A DNA stretch of 64,000 nt from Homarus americanus (GCF_018991925.1 NW_024722158.1:5360778-5424777), one strand, 5' to 3'; positions 23,201-36,013 are shown, numbered from the stretch's first letter. Numbers and translations are program-made. The notes: generated by a model from the sequence alone, not told the origin.

Positions 23201-25440
23201 ATCCTTCTTACCTTCTTCTTCTTCCTCTCTCATCAAAACACTAATCCTTCTTATTCTTCTTCTTTCTTCTTCTTCCTCTCATCAAAACACAAGGGAAAGA
23301 TTGAAAGCTAGAGGGAAGAAACAAACTTCGAAGGGGTCATTTTTTTTGGGCCGCCTGTCCCCAACCCTGCCCCCTGAAACCTAGTTTACTTATATTACTT
23401 TAGGATGCCACCTTTTTGGCGAGTTACACGAATTTATGTAATTACAGCGTTAATTACATGAATAATCAAAAAGGCTTTTAATAGCATACTCTATTTCATA
23501 TTTACTAATTAATGCAATGATCTTATAAAAGATACTTTCACAAAAACTAGTGAAATCATTAAATATAATTCTTTTATGGGATTAAATATAATAGTTACCC
23601 CTTCTTAGAGTTCTGTCATGAAATATAATAGTTACCCCTTCTTAGTTTTCTGTGATGGAATATAATAGTTACCCCTTAAACCTTCTTCTTCTTCCTCTCA
23701 TCAAAACACTAATCCTTCTTATTCTTCTTCTTTCTTCTTCTTCCTCTCATCAAAACACAAGGGAAAGATTGAAAGCTAGAGGGAAGAAACAAACTTCGAA
23801 GGGGTCATTTTTTTTGGGCCGCCTGTCCCCAACCCTGCCCCCTGAAACCTAGTTTACTTATATTACTTTAGGATGCCACCTTTTTGGCGAGTTACACGAA
23901 TTTATGTAATTACAGCGTTAATTACATGAATAATCAAAAAGGCTTTTAATAGCATACTCTATTTCATATTTACTAATTAATGCAATGATCTTATAAAAGA
24001 TACTTTCACAAAAACTAGTGAAATCATTAAATATAATTCTTTTATGGGATTAAATATAATAGTTACCCCTTCTTAGAGTTCTGTCATGAAATATAATAGT
24101 TACCCCTTCTTAGTTTTCTGTGATGGAATATAATAGTTACCCCTTAAACCTTCTTCTTCTTCCTCTCATCAAAACACTAATCCTTCTTATTCTTCTTTCT
24201 TCTTCTTCCTCTCATCAAAACACAAGGGAAAGATTGAAAGCTAGAGGGAAGAAACAAACTTCGAAGTGGTCATTTTTTTTGGGCCGCCTGTCCCCAACCC
24301 TGCCCCCTGAAACCTAGTTTACTTATATTACTTTAGGATGCCACCTATTTGGCGAGTTACACGAATTTATGTAATTACTTCATTAATTACATGAATAATC
24401 AAAAAGGCTTTTAATAGCATACTCTATTTCATATTTACTAATTAATGCAATGATCTTATAAAAGATACTTTCACAAAAACTAGTGAAATCATTAAATATA
24501 ATTCTTTTATGGGATTAAATATAATAGTTACCCCTTCTTAGAGTTCTGTCATGAAATATAATAGTTACCCCTTCTTAGAGTTCTGTCATGAAATATAATA
24601 GTTACACCTTCTTAGTTTTCTGTGATGAAATATAATAGTTACCCCTGAAACCTTCTTCTTCTTCCTCTCATCAAAACACTAATCCTTCTTATTCTTCTTC
24701 TTTCTTCTTCTTCCTCTCATCAAAACACAAGGGAAAGATTGAAAGCTAGAGGGAAGAAACAAACTTCGAAGGGGTCATTTTTTTTGGGCCGCCTGTCCCC
24801 AACCCTGCCCCCTGAAACCTAGTTTACTTATATTACTTTAGGATGCCACCTATTTGGCGAGTTACACGAATTTATGTAATTACTTCATTAATTACATGAA
24901 TAATCAAAAAGGCTTTTAGTAGCATACTCTATTTTATATTTACTAATTAATGCACAAAAAACTAGTGAAATTATTAAATGTAACTGTTTTCTGTCATGAA
25001 ATATAATAGTTAACCTTTAAACCTTCTTCCTCTTATCAAAACACTTAAATCCTTCTTCTTCTTCTTCCTCTCATCAAAACAAAAAGGAAAGAATGAAAGA
25101 TAGAGGGAAGAAACAAAATTCGAAGGGGTGGTTTTTTTATGGCCCCTGTCCGCAACCCTGGTCCCCTGAAGCCTATTGTTCTTGTAGTACTTTGGGATGC
25201 CATCATTTTGGTGAGTTACATGAATTTATGTAATTAAATAATTAATTACAGTAATAATCAAATAAGATTTTAATGCCATAATCTACTTTATATTTACTAA
25301 TTAATAGCATTATCAGAAAGAATAGATGTTCACACCAACCTAATTAACAGATTAAATTTAATAATTACCCCTAGTCCATTTTGTGATGAAATATAATAGT
25401 TGCCCCTAAAACCCTCTCAATTTTCTGTTTTCACCAACCA
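20285..25440. repeat. 468-bp satellite array, about ten units, with diverged edges
   Basis: The monomer boundary TTATATTACTTTAGGATGCC recurs at 20610 and 21078 (468 bp apart) and then through to about 24830. One unit is shortened to 400 bp (deletion junction near 21540). One carries an extra pyrimidine segment (near 23175-23230) and one an extra copy of a short sub-repeat (near 24570). Two monomer types differ by CTTTTTGGCG...TTACAGCGTTAATTAC versus CTATTTGGCG...TTACTTCATTAATTAC. Both edges (20285-20600 and 25000-25440) consist of diverged ~30-60-bp sub-repeats built on AATATAATAGTTACCCC, from which the monomer seems to have grown. Each monomer contains the same 66-codon frame, a by-product of repetition. 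Confidence 0.95.
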
Positions 25441-25477
25441 GTTCTCTCTACATCACGCTTGTAACCACGCTGCCACT

Positions 25478-25590
25478 TCCCAGCTGCATTGTACATCCAA
25501 TACAACATGCATACAGAGTGCACATTGTGAGTTTCCTTTCTCCATCCAATCCTGAGTGTGAACCCAAACAAACGTACCCCACAAATGGTG
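25478..25590 (+). repeat. Inverted LTR tail fragment followed by a primer-binding-site-like string
   Basis: This segment is the reverse complement of part of the LTR at 25653-26054. It ends in GTACCCCACA, then AAATGGTGACCCCCGG, which looks like the LTR end followed by a tRNA primer-binding site. About 60 bases further on the minus-strand LTR begins, making a palindrome of about 280 bp. Confidence 0.65.
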
Positions 25591-25652
25591 ACCCCCGGAG
25601 ATTCGCACTCACAAAGGATGGAGGAGAAACAGATCGCGCTCCCAGTCCCATT

Positions 25653-26054
25653 TGTGGGGTACGTTTGTTTGGGTTCACACTCAGGATGGGATGGAGAAAG
25701 AAAATTCCCAATGTGCTCTCTGTATACTGTACATGTTGTATTGGATGTACAATGCAGCTTGGTGCTGGTTGGTGAGGATGCTCAGAGGACCAGCTTGTGG
25801 GTCGCCATGCTTGCCGGCGGGAGCGAGGACCGCCAGGCAGGAGGAGGAGGTGTTGCTGGCTGGTTGGTGTACGTAGAAAGAGAGTGGTCACCACGAGGTC
25901 AGGTCTTAAATAGCGGAGGTAGGCGTGGCTTAGTAGTTGACCTCCGTCATGTAAGGCGGCGCTGGTTGACCTAGACCACGAGGCATACACTGGGGAATTC
26001 GCGGGGTCGGCTACTCAGTGACAAACAGCGTTTGTAGGGGAGGAATCCACTACA
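25653..26054 (-). mobile_element. LTR (about 402 bp) of a Ty3/gypsy-like retrotransposon
   Basis: On the minus strand it begins TGTAGTGGATTCC and ends GTACCCCACA, so it has TG...CA ends. Just upstream lies a polypurine tract, AGAGGGAAGGGGGGAGTA, the primer for plus-strand synthesis. A TATA-like CTATTTAAGACC sits inside. This identifies it as the 3' LTR of an element transcribed leftwards. The element family is inferred from the LTR/PBS appearance only. Confidence 0.65.
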
Positions 26055-26071
26055 ATACTCCCCCCTTCCCT

Positions 26072-26407
26072 CTAGGCGGTGTAGGAGACTTGTTGTCTGC
26101 AGGGTTGCATCCCACATGTGAGGCAGAACGGGCGGTGCAGGAGACTTGTTGTCGGCTGGGTTGTATGCCACTTGCGAGACATAACAGCGAGGGCGTGGAT
26201 GAGCCGACTGCTAGTGGAGACCACTTTGTCTAGATACACGAGATCTGTGGGAGGGAGGGAGGGAGAAGGAGGATTGTAGAGGCGTAAATGTTGTGCTTCC
26301 TTCGCGGCAGGTACAGAGTCCTCAGATGCGCCTGCTGGGGTGTGTGGGTCCGGGTCAGGGGCAGGGGCTGCGTCAGGAAGAGGGTCTATGACAGCAGCAA
26401 GGTCCAC
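26072..26407 (-). pseudogene. Probable 3' tail of the retrotransposon polyprotein
   Basis: An open frame of 111 residues lies on the same strand as the LTR and directly upstream of its polypurine tract. It is Pro/Asp rich (PAPDPDPHTP) and then has VYLDKVVSTSSRLIHALAV. Its GC content is far above the surroundings. A ~55-bp unit within it (GCAGGAGACTTGTTGTC on the plus strand) is tandemly duplicated near 26080-26190. No enzymatic motif is present. The call rests on position. Confidence 0.4.
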
Positions 26408-28730
26408 GACAGCAGCAGGGTGCAGGACAGTAGCAGGGAGTACCTGAGGGAAAAAAAAAGGGTGTGTGGGGCCGCACTCAGGCGCATGGGCCGCGTCGGG
26501 AGCAGGGGCTGCCAGGCACTATACAAGTTTACAGTACAGTTATCTTAGTATGTATGTACCAGCCATTTTACTACATCACCCTACCACTATCACTCCCACT
26601 AGGCCTCTCATAAAAAAATACTCAAATGTTCGTTATTAGAGACATTGGTATAAGACCTCATCGACGTGAAAACAGAACTTAACTTGCATCATTTTCCTTC
26701 TAGAAGACTTCCTGATCATCATGTGGAGGTGATGGTACATGAGACTGACAAGTAACAGCACAGCAGTTATTTAATGACATGACATGCCATACCAGTCATT
26801 ACACTCCAGGTACTTCCATCAACTTTTGTCACTTATAAGAGTACCAGTAACTTGGGTCAAATAACACTTCCTTATATTGGGTATTGTTGTGGAGGGGGAC
26901 ACCATGATAGGACATATTAAGTAAGGTAGCTTAGAGACAATGCTTGAGGAAAGTTTAGTGTGGCTCTCCAATATGGCCATCCTGCAACATAGTGGGAAGG
27001 GTTTGAGGCAGTGAGAGAAAAGAACTTTCATAATATTATAGTATAGGTCATGCAGATAGATACGCTGAGACATTAAATAAATTACCTCTGCCTGAACACA
27101 TGAACATCAAAACAATTCATATAACAATCCACAACCTCAAAATATTAGCATTATTCATATTATAATTTTTTTCTATACATCTATGACATCAAAATATAGT
27201 AATACAATTTCTTCATAACTGAGGATATGTTCATAGGCTCAGGTTATGTTGATTGAAGGGAAATGAAGAACACGTAAGAGGTACATATATTCAATAAACA
27301 CAACTCCTCCAAAAAGATATTCTTTATTAAAAAAAAAATAAATATAAGCAATGTTGCAAAGAATGTTGAATGCTGAACAATTATTATGAAGGTGTAATAT
27401 ACATCATGGTGATTGGTTGGTTGATTGGTTGCTACAGTTCTCACTATAACAAGACATGATTTGCCCCTACAATAAATTTATGGAATATACAACTCTACCA
27501 AAATTTATTACAAGTATCATCGTAAGTCGAGATAAAAGTGAGTTCCAGGGATCAAATAAATTTACAAGGTATTAATCCCTTGACTATGGTGACTTAACCC
27601 TTCGAGTATGAAGTCTCAAGTTTTACCCCTTGAAGTTTTATCCCTCGAGGATGATGACAACTCCTAGGTGCAATGTCATTTTTATTTATCAAGGGATTTG
27701 GTCATTGTAATCAAATAGTTAAAGCGTTGTACTCAAGAGGTTTTCGTTGTCATATTCAAAGAGTTAAGACATTGCACTCAAGAGGTTGTTATTGTACTCA
27801 AGAGGTTATCATCATACAGTACTCGAGGGGGTTACGACATCATACTCAAGGGTTTAAGTCATCGTATTCAAAAGGTTGACAATAATGATGATGAAGATGG
27901 AATTTGTTTTGAACTATTGTAATACAAATACAGAAGAATTAACTATTACATTACTTACCTCTGAAACAAACACAATAAAATCGATTCCAACTCTTACTTC
28001 AAATGCATTGCAAAATAATAAAACACAATCCACTGAAAAGTAAGATCTTCGTAAGCCGGTCATAAGTGCCTTGGCTCATAACATGGTGTTCCAAATTAAC
28101 TAAAGCTTTATATACTTGAACTACTGAAGTAAAGCAAGTTGTTATACTCACAATATTCACATACAACACAACATGAAGTCAGAATTAGGTTCAAGTCAAA
28201 CTACTAAGTGCTTCAAAGTTACAAATACTAAACTAAGCCACATTTATTTGTACAACTCACTGACTTCACGTACCTCATGTAATGTTAATGTTAAAAATAT
28301 CCCTTAAGACTACATCAGATCCATTACATTAGGAGTACAGTACTGTAAAGTATATATGTATGTATAGTGTACAGTACATCAACGCACGCACACACACGCA
28401 CACACACATCAAACTACACCTCTCACTATTACAGTACAGTACTTTGATAAATGAACAAGGAGTCACAGATAAAAGGGAAGAGATTATTATTAGTAAATTT
28501 GTATCTTGTTATTTACTAATAGTTAATATACATTTTTTTTCATCTACTGGTTATTATTATTATTTACGGAATCCTACTATATAATAAAATATAGTGAAAC
28601 CCCTTTGCATTGTCAGCTAACACCATGAGTTCTTGTACTATACAGACTTACTGAAGCAACAACTGATGGTAAGTATGAGGCAGTCAGTTCTAAATCTCTA
28701 TCAAGTCATCAACAACAACTACTATACGCC
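26408..28730. other. Noncoding; GC-rich tail of the retroelement, then AT-rich DNA
   Basis: 26408-26530 remains GC rich and is probably internal retroelement sequence. The rest has no recognised gene. A diverged minisatellite at 27580-27880 repeats a CAAGAGGTT / ACTCGAGGG theme. Confidence 0.45.
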
Positions 28731-29100
28731 ACACTTAAGGGAGGTGTCAAATCAACAACTACATTACACTTGAGGGAGGTGTCAACTCAACAACTACATT
28801 ACACTTGAGGGAAGTGTCAACTCAACAACTACATTGCACTTGAGGGAGGTGTCAACTCAACAACTACATTACATTTGAGGGAGGTGTCAACTCAACAACT
28901 ACATTACATTTGAGGGAGGTGTCAACTCAACAACTACATTACACTTGAGGGAAGTGTCAACTCAACAACTACATTGCACTTGAGGGAGGTGTCAACTCAA
29001 AAACTACATTACATTTGAGGGAGGTGTCAACTCAACAACTACATTGCACTTGAGGGAGGTGTCAACTCAACAACTACATGGTTCTTGAGGGAAGTGTCGA
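28731..29100. repeat. 35-bp minisatellite, about ten copies
   Basis: Contiguous units of GTGTCAACTCAACAACTACA plus TTACACTTGAGGGAG occur at exact 35-base spacing, with few substitutions. There are no unique spacers, so it is not CRISPR-like. Confidence 0.95.
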
Positions 29101-32100
29101 ATCAAGCTAGCTGGAGCCTTTATCAATCCAGCGACTTTTATTGACTCAAAACATGGTAGACTGAGGCGTTGTCATGGTGAATATAAATGACAAGTATGAA
29201 CATAGAAGCTCTTTATCCCCCAGTGATATAGAGAGAGCAGTGAGTGGGTGGGGAGGGTGGGTTTGGTGATCCGATACAACTAAAATCCATACTCCATCCT
29301 CTTGGTGACTTCACAGCCAAGATACACACAGTGGCGAGACATCAACACCTATGTTAATTCTTATGTACTATGTCAATTAATAATCCTTTAAATAATAATA
29401 ATAATAATAATAATAATAATTATGCCCCGGTTCATCAAGAGAAGGGATGTAGATTGCTTACAACATACAGCAGTTATGACCGTTTATGGATGATGGTCGG
29501 TGTTTGAAGTGCCGAAGTTACATTTAGGGACTTGTTGAGGAAGGGGAACACTACACTACAACACATCTATTACTGTAGTTAAGAGAATGAATGCCAGTTA
29601 ATAACAGGAGAGTCCATGTTTGTTCTTGACTCTGGCCACCTCTACATCAAAGCAGGATAGGTTTAACCTTCACTATAGGGATGCCACTTTTAACATTTTA
29701 TTCGACTAACACCAGATGATTTTATCGAGCTCAGAGGTGACCCCATACACAAGGGGCTAAAAGAGGATATTTTTGCTCCGTATCATCCTTCCTCAACGAC
29801 AGAAATTTTAGCGATGACTTCACGACAACCTCATACCGTAAACAAGCATTTCAGACCAGATCTTTTCCAATGCAAAGGGGTGTCAACACAACTATATACT
29901 GTTTATATAAATATATGAACGAGAATTAAACTCCCAAACTGTCACAAACTGCAGCAGGAACCTATAATGTAGCTAATTCAGTTAACACAACTCTTCCATC
30001 ATAATTACGAGAAAGAAATTTGTTGGTTATGTAACACAGACAGGACCTGCTAAGTCAATTATCTCTCGGGCAACATAAACTAACTAGATCTAACCTAACC
30101 AAAACTATCTTATGATTATCAAGTTTGGTTAAATTAGGTTTGCATTACCTACTTGGGAAAAAAAAAGGTTTAAAAGTGGTATTTGTGGTAGTTTTCCATC
30201 AATTGCTTTTTGTAGTGAGTTTACTCTAAATACTGGTGATAATGTCTCAAGGGGTGTTCCTGATGCTTCCATAAGGGTGATAATGTCTCAAGGTGTATTA
30301 AGTGGTGATAACTGTGGTGAAAGTCTCTCTAAACTTAAAATTTAGTTGTCAAATGTCACCAAGTGCATGTACCCAAAGAGTGTGTCATGTTTCTCGCTGA
30401 TCTTATATTTTGACATCATATTCTAGAGCAGCATTACGACAACAAGTGTTCATTTATGAGGGAAATAACAGTGCTCATGAAGTCTGCTGTTTCCTAAGAA
30501 TATATAAAAAGCAAGTGATAAAAGAAAACAAGGGGAGTGGTACCATATATAGAATTTCTTTTATTTACACGAAAATCTTCCATTAATCGCCTTAAAATAT
30601 TTTAAAACAAATGCAGGTTTTACTAGACAGCAATTATTCTCTACATCTGACCTGTGAGGTAAATGCTTCAGGTCTGTCAGTTGAAACTTTCACCCACAAA
30701 CACCGGAATAATGTTCGGTGATAAATTCCCTCAATCTATTTTTCACTATAAATTCAATGACATTTGTGAATAATTATGTAATATCTACAATCATTAATAA
30801 GAAGAGTACTTCAAAGTACAAATATATTTAATTACAAACCTTCTACTAAACATTACAAATATGATCTTTTTTTAAGGTAGTTTCACAACTCCCAGAACAC
30901 AACACAAGACACATTAGTTAAATCTTCCATCTTCAGGTGACACCAGCAGCTCTCATGAAGTACCAGCAGTTATTAAAGAAGGCGGTAGGTCAAACTGGCC
31001 CTAACCTAACCGTACCATACCATACCATTAAAATTGGAGCCCAGTACTAAGAAACAGTCTAACCCTAATGATCTGATTAAGACTGTTGCCCAATTGACTT
31101 GTGATCTCACAAACTTGAAGGATAAAAACTTGTGTAACTGAGCTGATACCTTTTACGTCCCACATCTGACCCTACACAACACTAGTTATAATTCAATACT
31201 ATTTAAAAATCTCCTGACCACACTATTCCATCAATTGTATAATAACTTCAGCTGTATCTGTACTTGATATTTTCATAACTCTTGTAACCAACACTGCATA
31301 AACACCCAATCAAACTCAATATATTTCATCGAGAATTTATAGTCCAGTATAGCAGATGTGCCTGGTGCTCTTCACAGATCATTGCCCAGAGCACAGAAGA
31401 CATGGTGGCATTAATAAACATGGAGAGACACAGCATACAACTAGGAACCTTTCTATCCTAACTCAGCGGTGACCGGCACCGCTGCCTCAAGGCAGAAGAC
31501 GTGCTATATACGGGGCACCAACCTTGGCACGCGACGTTTACATGAAAGGTACAGCAAGGAACACTTACAAGGTAACTCCACTAAACTCCGGTAAAATATA
31601 ACTGTATATGTAATTATAGTATAGCACTTTCTAATATCCTTTATGCTATTTCTTACATAGTGTTTATAAAGGATAACTTGACCCATGAGAAACTGACATG
31701 GTTGGTGGCCACAGTTCAGCACACATGGTACTGACTCTTCCAGCTACAGAGATTGTTGCTAGTCATTTACACAAGACATCAATGAACACAATAAAAATAC
31801 ATGGAATCAAAAGATAAAATCTCAGGAAGAATCTTCTCCACACACCATAGTACAGTACACAATACCAACACAGTGTAACATGGTTCTTTATGGCAACAAT
31901 AAAATGTCCTCAGTCAACAAATAACACCTTATGTACTTTTTATATACCTATTAAACTGTTGATTAAGCAAGTTCTTCTTCATCTGTAATTTTGTCATTTT
32001 CTGAGATTTCTGTGTCCCTTGACCCTCCCTCACAGTGGTAGATGAATTAAGAAAATATGTAGTCAGATAGGTACTGATGGGAGTTGATCTGAAGAAGGTG

Positions 32101-33240
32101 GCAGCTTGAGGCTACATGAGGTGTTTCGACTGACTGCCATATCATACAAGGTCATGTTATAAATACCAGGACTGTATTTAACTGTGCACACATAACAGTC
32201 GTGGTTCATCTAGTGAGTTATGTTACCTGCTTTAGTCTCCCATCAACAGTTACAGGTACGTACTTTATAATTCAGGGATCACCACAGATACATTTTCCAC
32301 ACATATATTATCCAGACAGTGTATATAACTCAACTAGATGACACACCCTCACTTGTATTCCTTGACAAACCCTAATAACACCACAAACCTGTAAAAACAA
32401 ATGTAATTAACAATCATTTACTAAGAATAAATACACCCATCTTTACTGATCCAGTGAACTCTTAAGTGTGGATGAGGAATATTAAATTGTTGTGGTGTAT
32501 GGGAGTGGGAACTGAAGTATGGTGCGTGTTCTGTCAACACATACAAGCCTCTGAAGTGATCCCTGTGATGACTTCACCTCGGCTCCGGTAAAGATTCCTT
32601 CTTTAAATTGTCACATTACAATAGAAATATATATATACTGTATTTATATAAAAACAATAATATAGAGAGGGCAATTTGAACCCCATAATCAATATATAAA
32701 ACATTTCACAACTTTCACAAGCTCAGAATGAAATTGTCATTAAAAAAAAAAAATAAAAATCTGAATCGATGTGAGGAAGAACGATGGTGTAGGTAAGGTT
32801 CAGCCACAACACAACACAGCTCTGGATATGTTGTACTTCTTTTTCTTGGACCTCACAGTCAACAGCAAAAATGGTCAATGTTTAAAAAAGTACCACAGAC
32901 CAAACCAACCTATTACCCATACCAACACTACCCTACCTACCAACCCTAAGGTTATCAGCCTAGACTTGGATAACCTACATATAGTTAAACAAAATAATGA
33001 ATAAATAACTTTGTGGACATGTTTGTGGTACTTATTCCAACACTAATTATCCTGCCATTCAATGATAACATAAATTAGGGTCATGAAGTACTTTAAAATA
33101 TATTACTGTACTGTATTTCTTCACAATGAAACTAATTCTGTCGGTTATTTATCTATCCACCAACAGTTACCAGGAAAGGTCTTTGTAACTAACTATGGCC
33201 CCAAAAGTAAGTCCTAAGCAGAAAAAAAGTCATTCAGTTA
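29101..33240. other. AT-rich noncoding DNA, possibly in part the 3' UTR of the BTB gene
   Basis: Contains an (AAT)n run at 29393-29420. A minus-strand TTTATT near 30553 is a candidate polyadenylation signal for the BTB gene. One 20-codon minus-strand frame at 29280-29342 looks protein-like (see findings). No further coding signal. Confidence 0.4.
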
Positions 33241-33600
33241 AGCAGGACCAGTGATGTGGGTGTTAATGGTCTGGGTGTGGGTGTTAGTGATCTGGGTGTA
33301 GGCATTAGTGGTCAGGGTATGGGAGTTGGATATCTGAGTGTGGGTGTTAGTGGTCAGGGAATGGGTGTTAGTGGTCAGGGTGTAGGTGTTACATGTGTGG
33401 GTGTTAGTGGTCAGGGAATGGGTGTTAGTGGTCAGGGAATGGGTGTTAGTGGTCTGGGTGTGGGTGTTACATGTCTGGGTGTGGGTGTTAGTGGTCAGGG
33501 AATGGGTGTTAGTGGTCAGGGTGTGAGTGTTACATGTCTGGGTGTGGGTGTTACATGTCTGGGTGTGGGTGTTAGTGGTCAGGGTGTAGGTGGGTTACAT
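33241..33600. repeat. 21-bp minisatellite downstream of the BTB gene
   Basis: About 16 units of the GGGTGTTAGTGGTCAGGGAAT type with variants containing ACATGTCTG. The plus-strand Gly/Val/Ser frame across it is a by-product of a period divisible by three. If BTB transcripts run this far it lies in their 3' UTR. Confidence 0.9.
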
Positions 33601-33972
33601 CACTGGTCAGGATCTCCTCCAGACACAGGATACTACTAAGCAAAACCTTCCTCTTTAGAATCACACTTATATAAACAGTTCAGAAACTCTTTAAGCTTTT
33701 TTTTTTAAACTACATTGTATTTTTTTTTCTCTTAAAGCAAAATATTATTACAGTACTACTACACAACTCCAACAAAGCATCTTATTAATTATTAGTCTGC
33801 TAGCAACATGTGACCTACTTCTTTACTCCACAATCAATATGAAACTAACAATGTTCAAAAAATTCTCACGGAACATTTGTGAACGAGGGGATGGGGAGAT
33901 GGAGGGTGTGTGTCACTAATAGAATGAAAAACAACATCCACGGCTATGAAATTTCCGCATAAAGACGGAGTT

Positions 33973-35997
33973 TCACGTTCCTACCCCTTCTGTCCCCGAT
34001 GATCCGACTTGTTGCACAGGATCTCTGGGTTCTGTTTTGGGTTGTTCGGACGGGGCCGGCTGGTGGGCCTCCGAGTCAGCCGGTAGTGACCCGTAGTCCA
34101 CTCCTGTGTCGTCCACGTCGATGTGTTCGTCCTCCACGTCCTGCACCTCCACCTTGACTAGACTTACTGGCACAACCTCCTGAAATAATGATGTATTATT
34201 GAGCAACTTAAGAGTAAACAAACAGCTGACACACACACTATAACTTCATTATAAAAAAAACAAAAAAAAAACAAGACATAAGCATCTGTATCCTCACTAG
34301 AAAAATATTAATAAAAAAAACACTCCATTATGAACACAAGAACCATGTAACAAATAAATTAATTTATATTAATGTAAGTGAACTTATCTTCTATGTTATG
34401 TTTTGGAAATAAAATTCAGGTAAATGAATTGACGAGACCTATTGCTATTTTTTTATATGGTATACCTGAAATGTGTATCTACAATGTCTATATACATGCT
34501 GAACTGTATCCCTGCATTGTCTGTATACATGCTGAACTGTGTACCTGCTGAATCATTGCATATTTGTATGACGACTGTACGGAATAAAACTAAACTGAAC
34601 TAACTGCTGGTGATCAATACACAAGACTCCCACAGCCTCTCTATACAATGACCTTCAATAGAAAGTTAAAGGTCAAAAGTTAAGACTCAGGAAAAGCTGT
34701 AACGTAAAATAATTGAAATTTACCAAAAAGGAATAAAAACAGTTTGAAAGCATATTAAACCCATTGAGGAGTAACTGAATGTATCACAAACTCTACTACT
34801 ACTACTGCATGATCTTATATTAATTAGCCGCACCTAATGGGGAACACTGTACCACAAATCTTACGGGATACATAATACTGTACGTACCTGCATATCGGAC
34901 GACGCATCATCATCCATGTCAAAATCTTTCGCTCTAAATTCGTCTGATGGGAAGTCCTTCTTGTCCTCTCTCTGCCAGGTACCTTTATCAGGTTTTTGGT
35001 CACTGTTCTGGTCTGTTGTCCTCATCTCGCCTTTTTGGTTTGTTCTTATGCTGGTCTGTTGGATCATTCTCGTCTCCGATTTATAACCCTGGGACATTTT
35101 CGACGTGCCGATTTGGTCTTTCCGGTGGTCTAGTCTGTGGATTTGTCTATGGGGAACGTTTAAATCGCCGTCTCTGTGATAGGGAGTGAATCTGTGGGGG
35201 GTCATCATGTTGCCGAAGGATGAACCGATGGTCGTGAAGCCTTGTGGGCCCCCCTGAGTCGAAGACCCCATGCTAGAAAAGCGAGTCAGGGACTGGGGGC
35301 TAATGCCTGTTCGGGGTTCCAAAATTCGCATCGTCTGGGAGCCGTTTTCTTCTCGTCTGATTCTCTTAGGATAGGGACTACTGCGGTCGTCGGTTGGACT
35401 CCAAGTGTGGCCAAACTTCATGTTGCTACAGAGGGATTCGTCAGGAACAGCCAACCCCTTTATCTGCAATGCCTCGGCTACTTTAATCAGCTGTGGGAGG
35501 TCGCTCTGGGCAACACTCACCACACCTGCGTACATGTAGCTCAAGAGGGCCTCCATCTCCTTACAGTGGACATCCTTCAGTACAACAATGGGATGTTTAC
35601 AAGGTGTTGTCTCAAACATGTTCATGAAGTATTCGCTACATGTTGACAGGACAAGTTTGTGTACCGGGTAGAACTTGCCATCACACGCCAAGGTCACATC
35701 TGTGTACCTCTCCTGTGAATGAAGATAAAATCAAACAAATAATACAAGGTTAGGATGACTGAACTTAATAGCCCTAAAAAAATACTAATAATAATCATAA
35801 GTAGATAAAATATCACTACCGAATAACAAAGAACATCATTACAAATTAACAATAACACAGAACATCACATCAGAATGACAAATACATGAACAGCCAGCAC
35901 AAAAGACAAGACATACCTTCTCCCTCAGAGTAGAGAGAGTGTGGGTGAAGGTCGCACTGTGGTTGTTCCAGGACAGAGAGAGCATCCCCTCTGCCAT
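33973..35997 (-). CDS. BTB/POZ domain nuclear protein without zinc finger (three coding exons)
   Basis: Exons are 35997-35917, 35712-34888 and 34179-33973, all joined in phase 0 with GT-AG introns, giving 370 residues. Residues about 6-114 form a BTB domain of the Ttk/Lola/Bab type: LSWNNHSATFTHTLSTLRE, YTDVTLACDG, HKLVLSTCSEYF, HPIVVLKDV, LLSYMYAGVVSV and ALQIKGL. This class homo- and heterodimerises and recruits chromatin regulators. A basic PKRIRREE at 142-149 is a likely nuclear signal. The rest (150-300) is polar, rich in Arg/Gln/Asp and probably disordered. The last exon is acidic and holds LVKVEVQ (K311), a psi-K-x-E SUMO site. No C2H2 or HTH domain was found. In lola-like genes zinc fingers come from alternative 3' exons, so this may be one isoform. 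A splice acceptor 16 bases before the ATG (exon edge 36013) shows an upstream noncoding exon. Confidence 0.93.
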
Positions 35998-36013
35998 AAT
36001 GAACTTTTCTTAT

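Noticed and set aside
20872..24317. A 66-codon frame repeated in nearly every satellite unit
   Set aside because: Its conservation simply follows that of the 468-bp monomer. Composition (Leu/Ser run from CTT/TCT repeats) is not protein-like.
25448..25990. 180-codon minus-strand frame and overlapping plus-strand frames
   Set aside because: The region is an LTR palindrome with LTR landmarks (TG...CA, TATA, polypurine tract). LTRs are noncoding.
26819..27073. 84-codon minus-strand frame
   Set aside because: No motif, AT-rich surroundings, no splice context. Possibly a transposon remnant but nothing supports a family.
28731..29100. Regular 35-bp direct repeats, CRISPR-like at first glance
   Set aside because: Units are contiguous without unique spacers, and the genome is eukaryotic.
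33256..33639. 127-codon Gly/Val/Ser repeat frame that looks like a structural protein
   Set aside because: It is a 21-bp minisatellite with a period divisible by three. No signal peptide, exon context or flanking coding.
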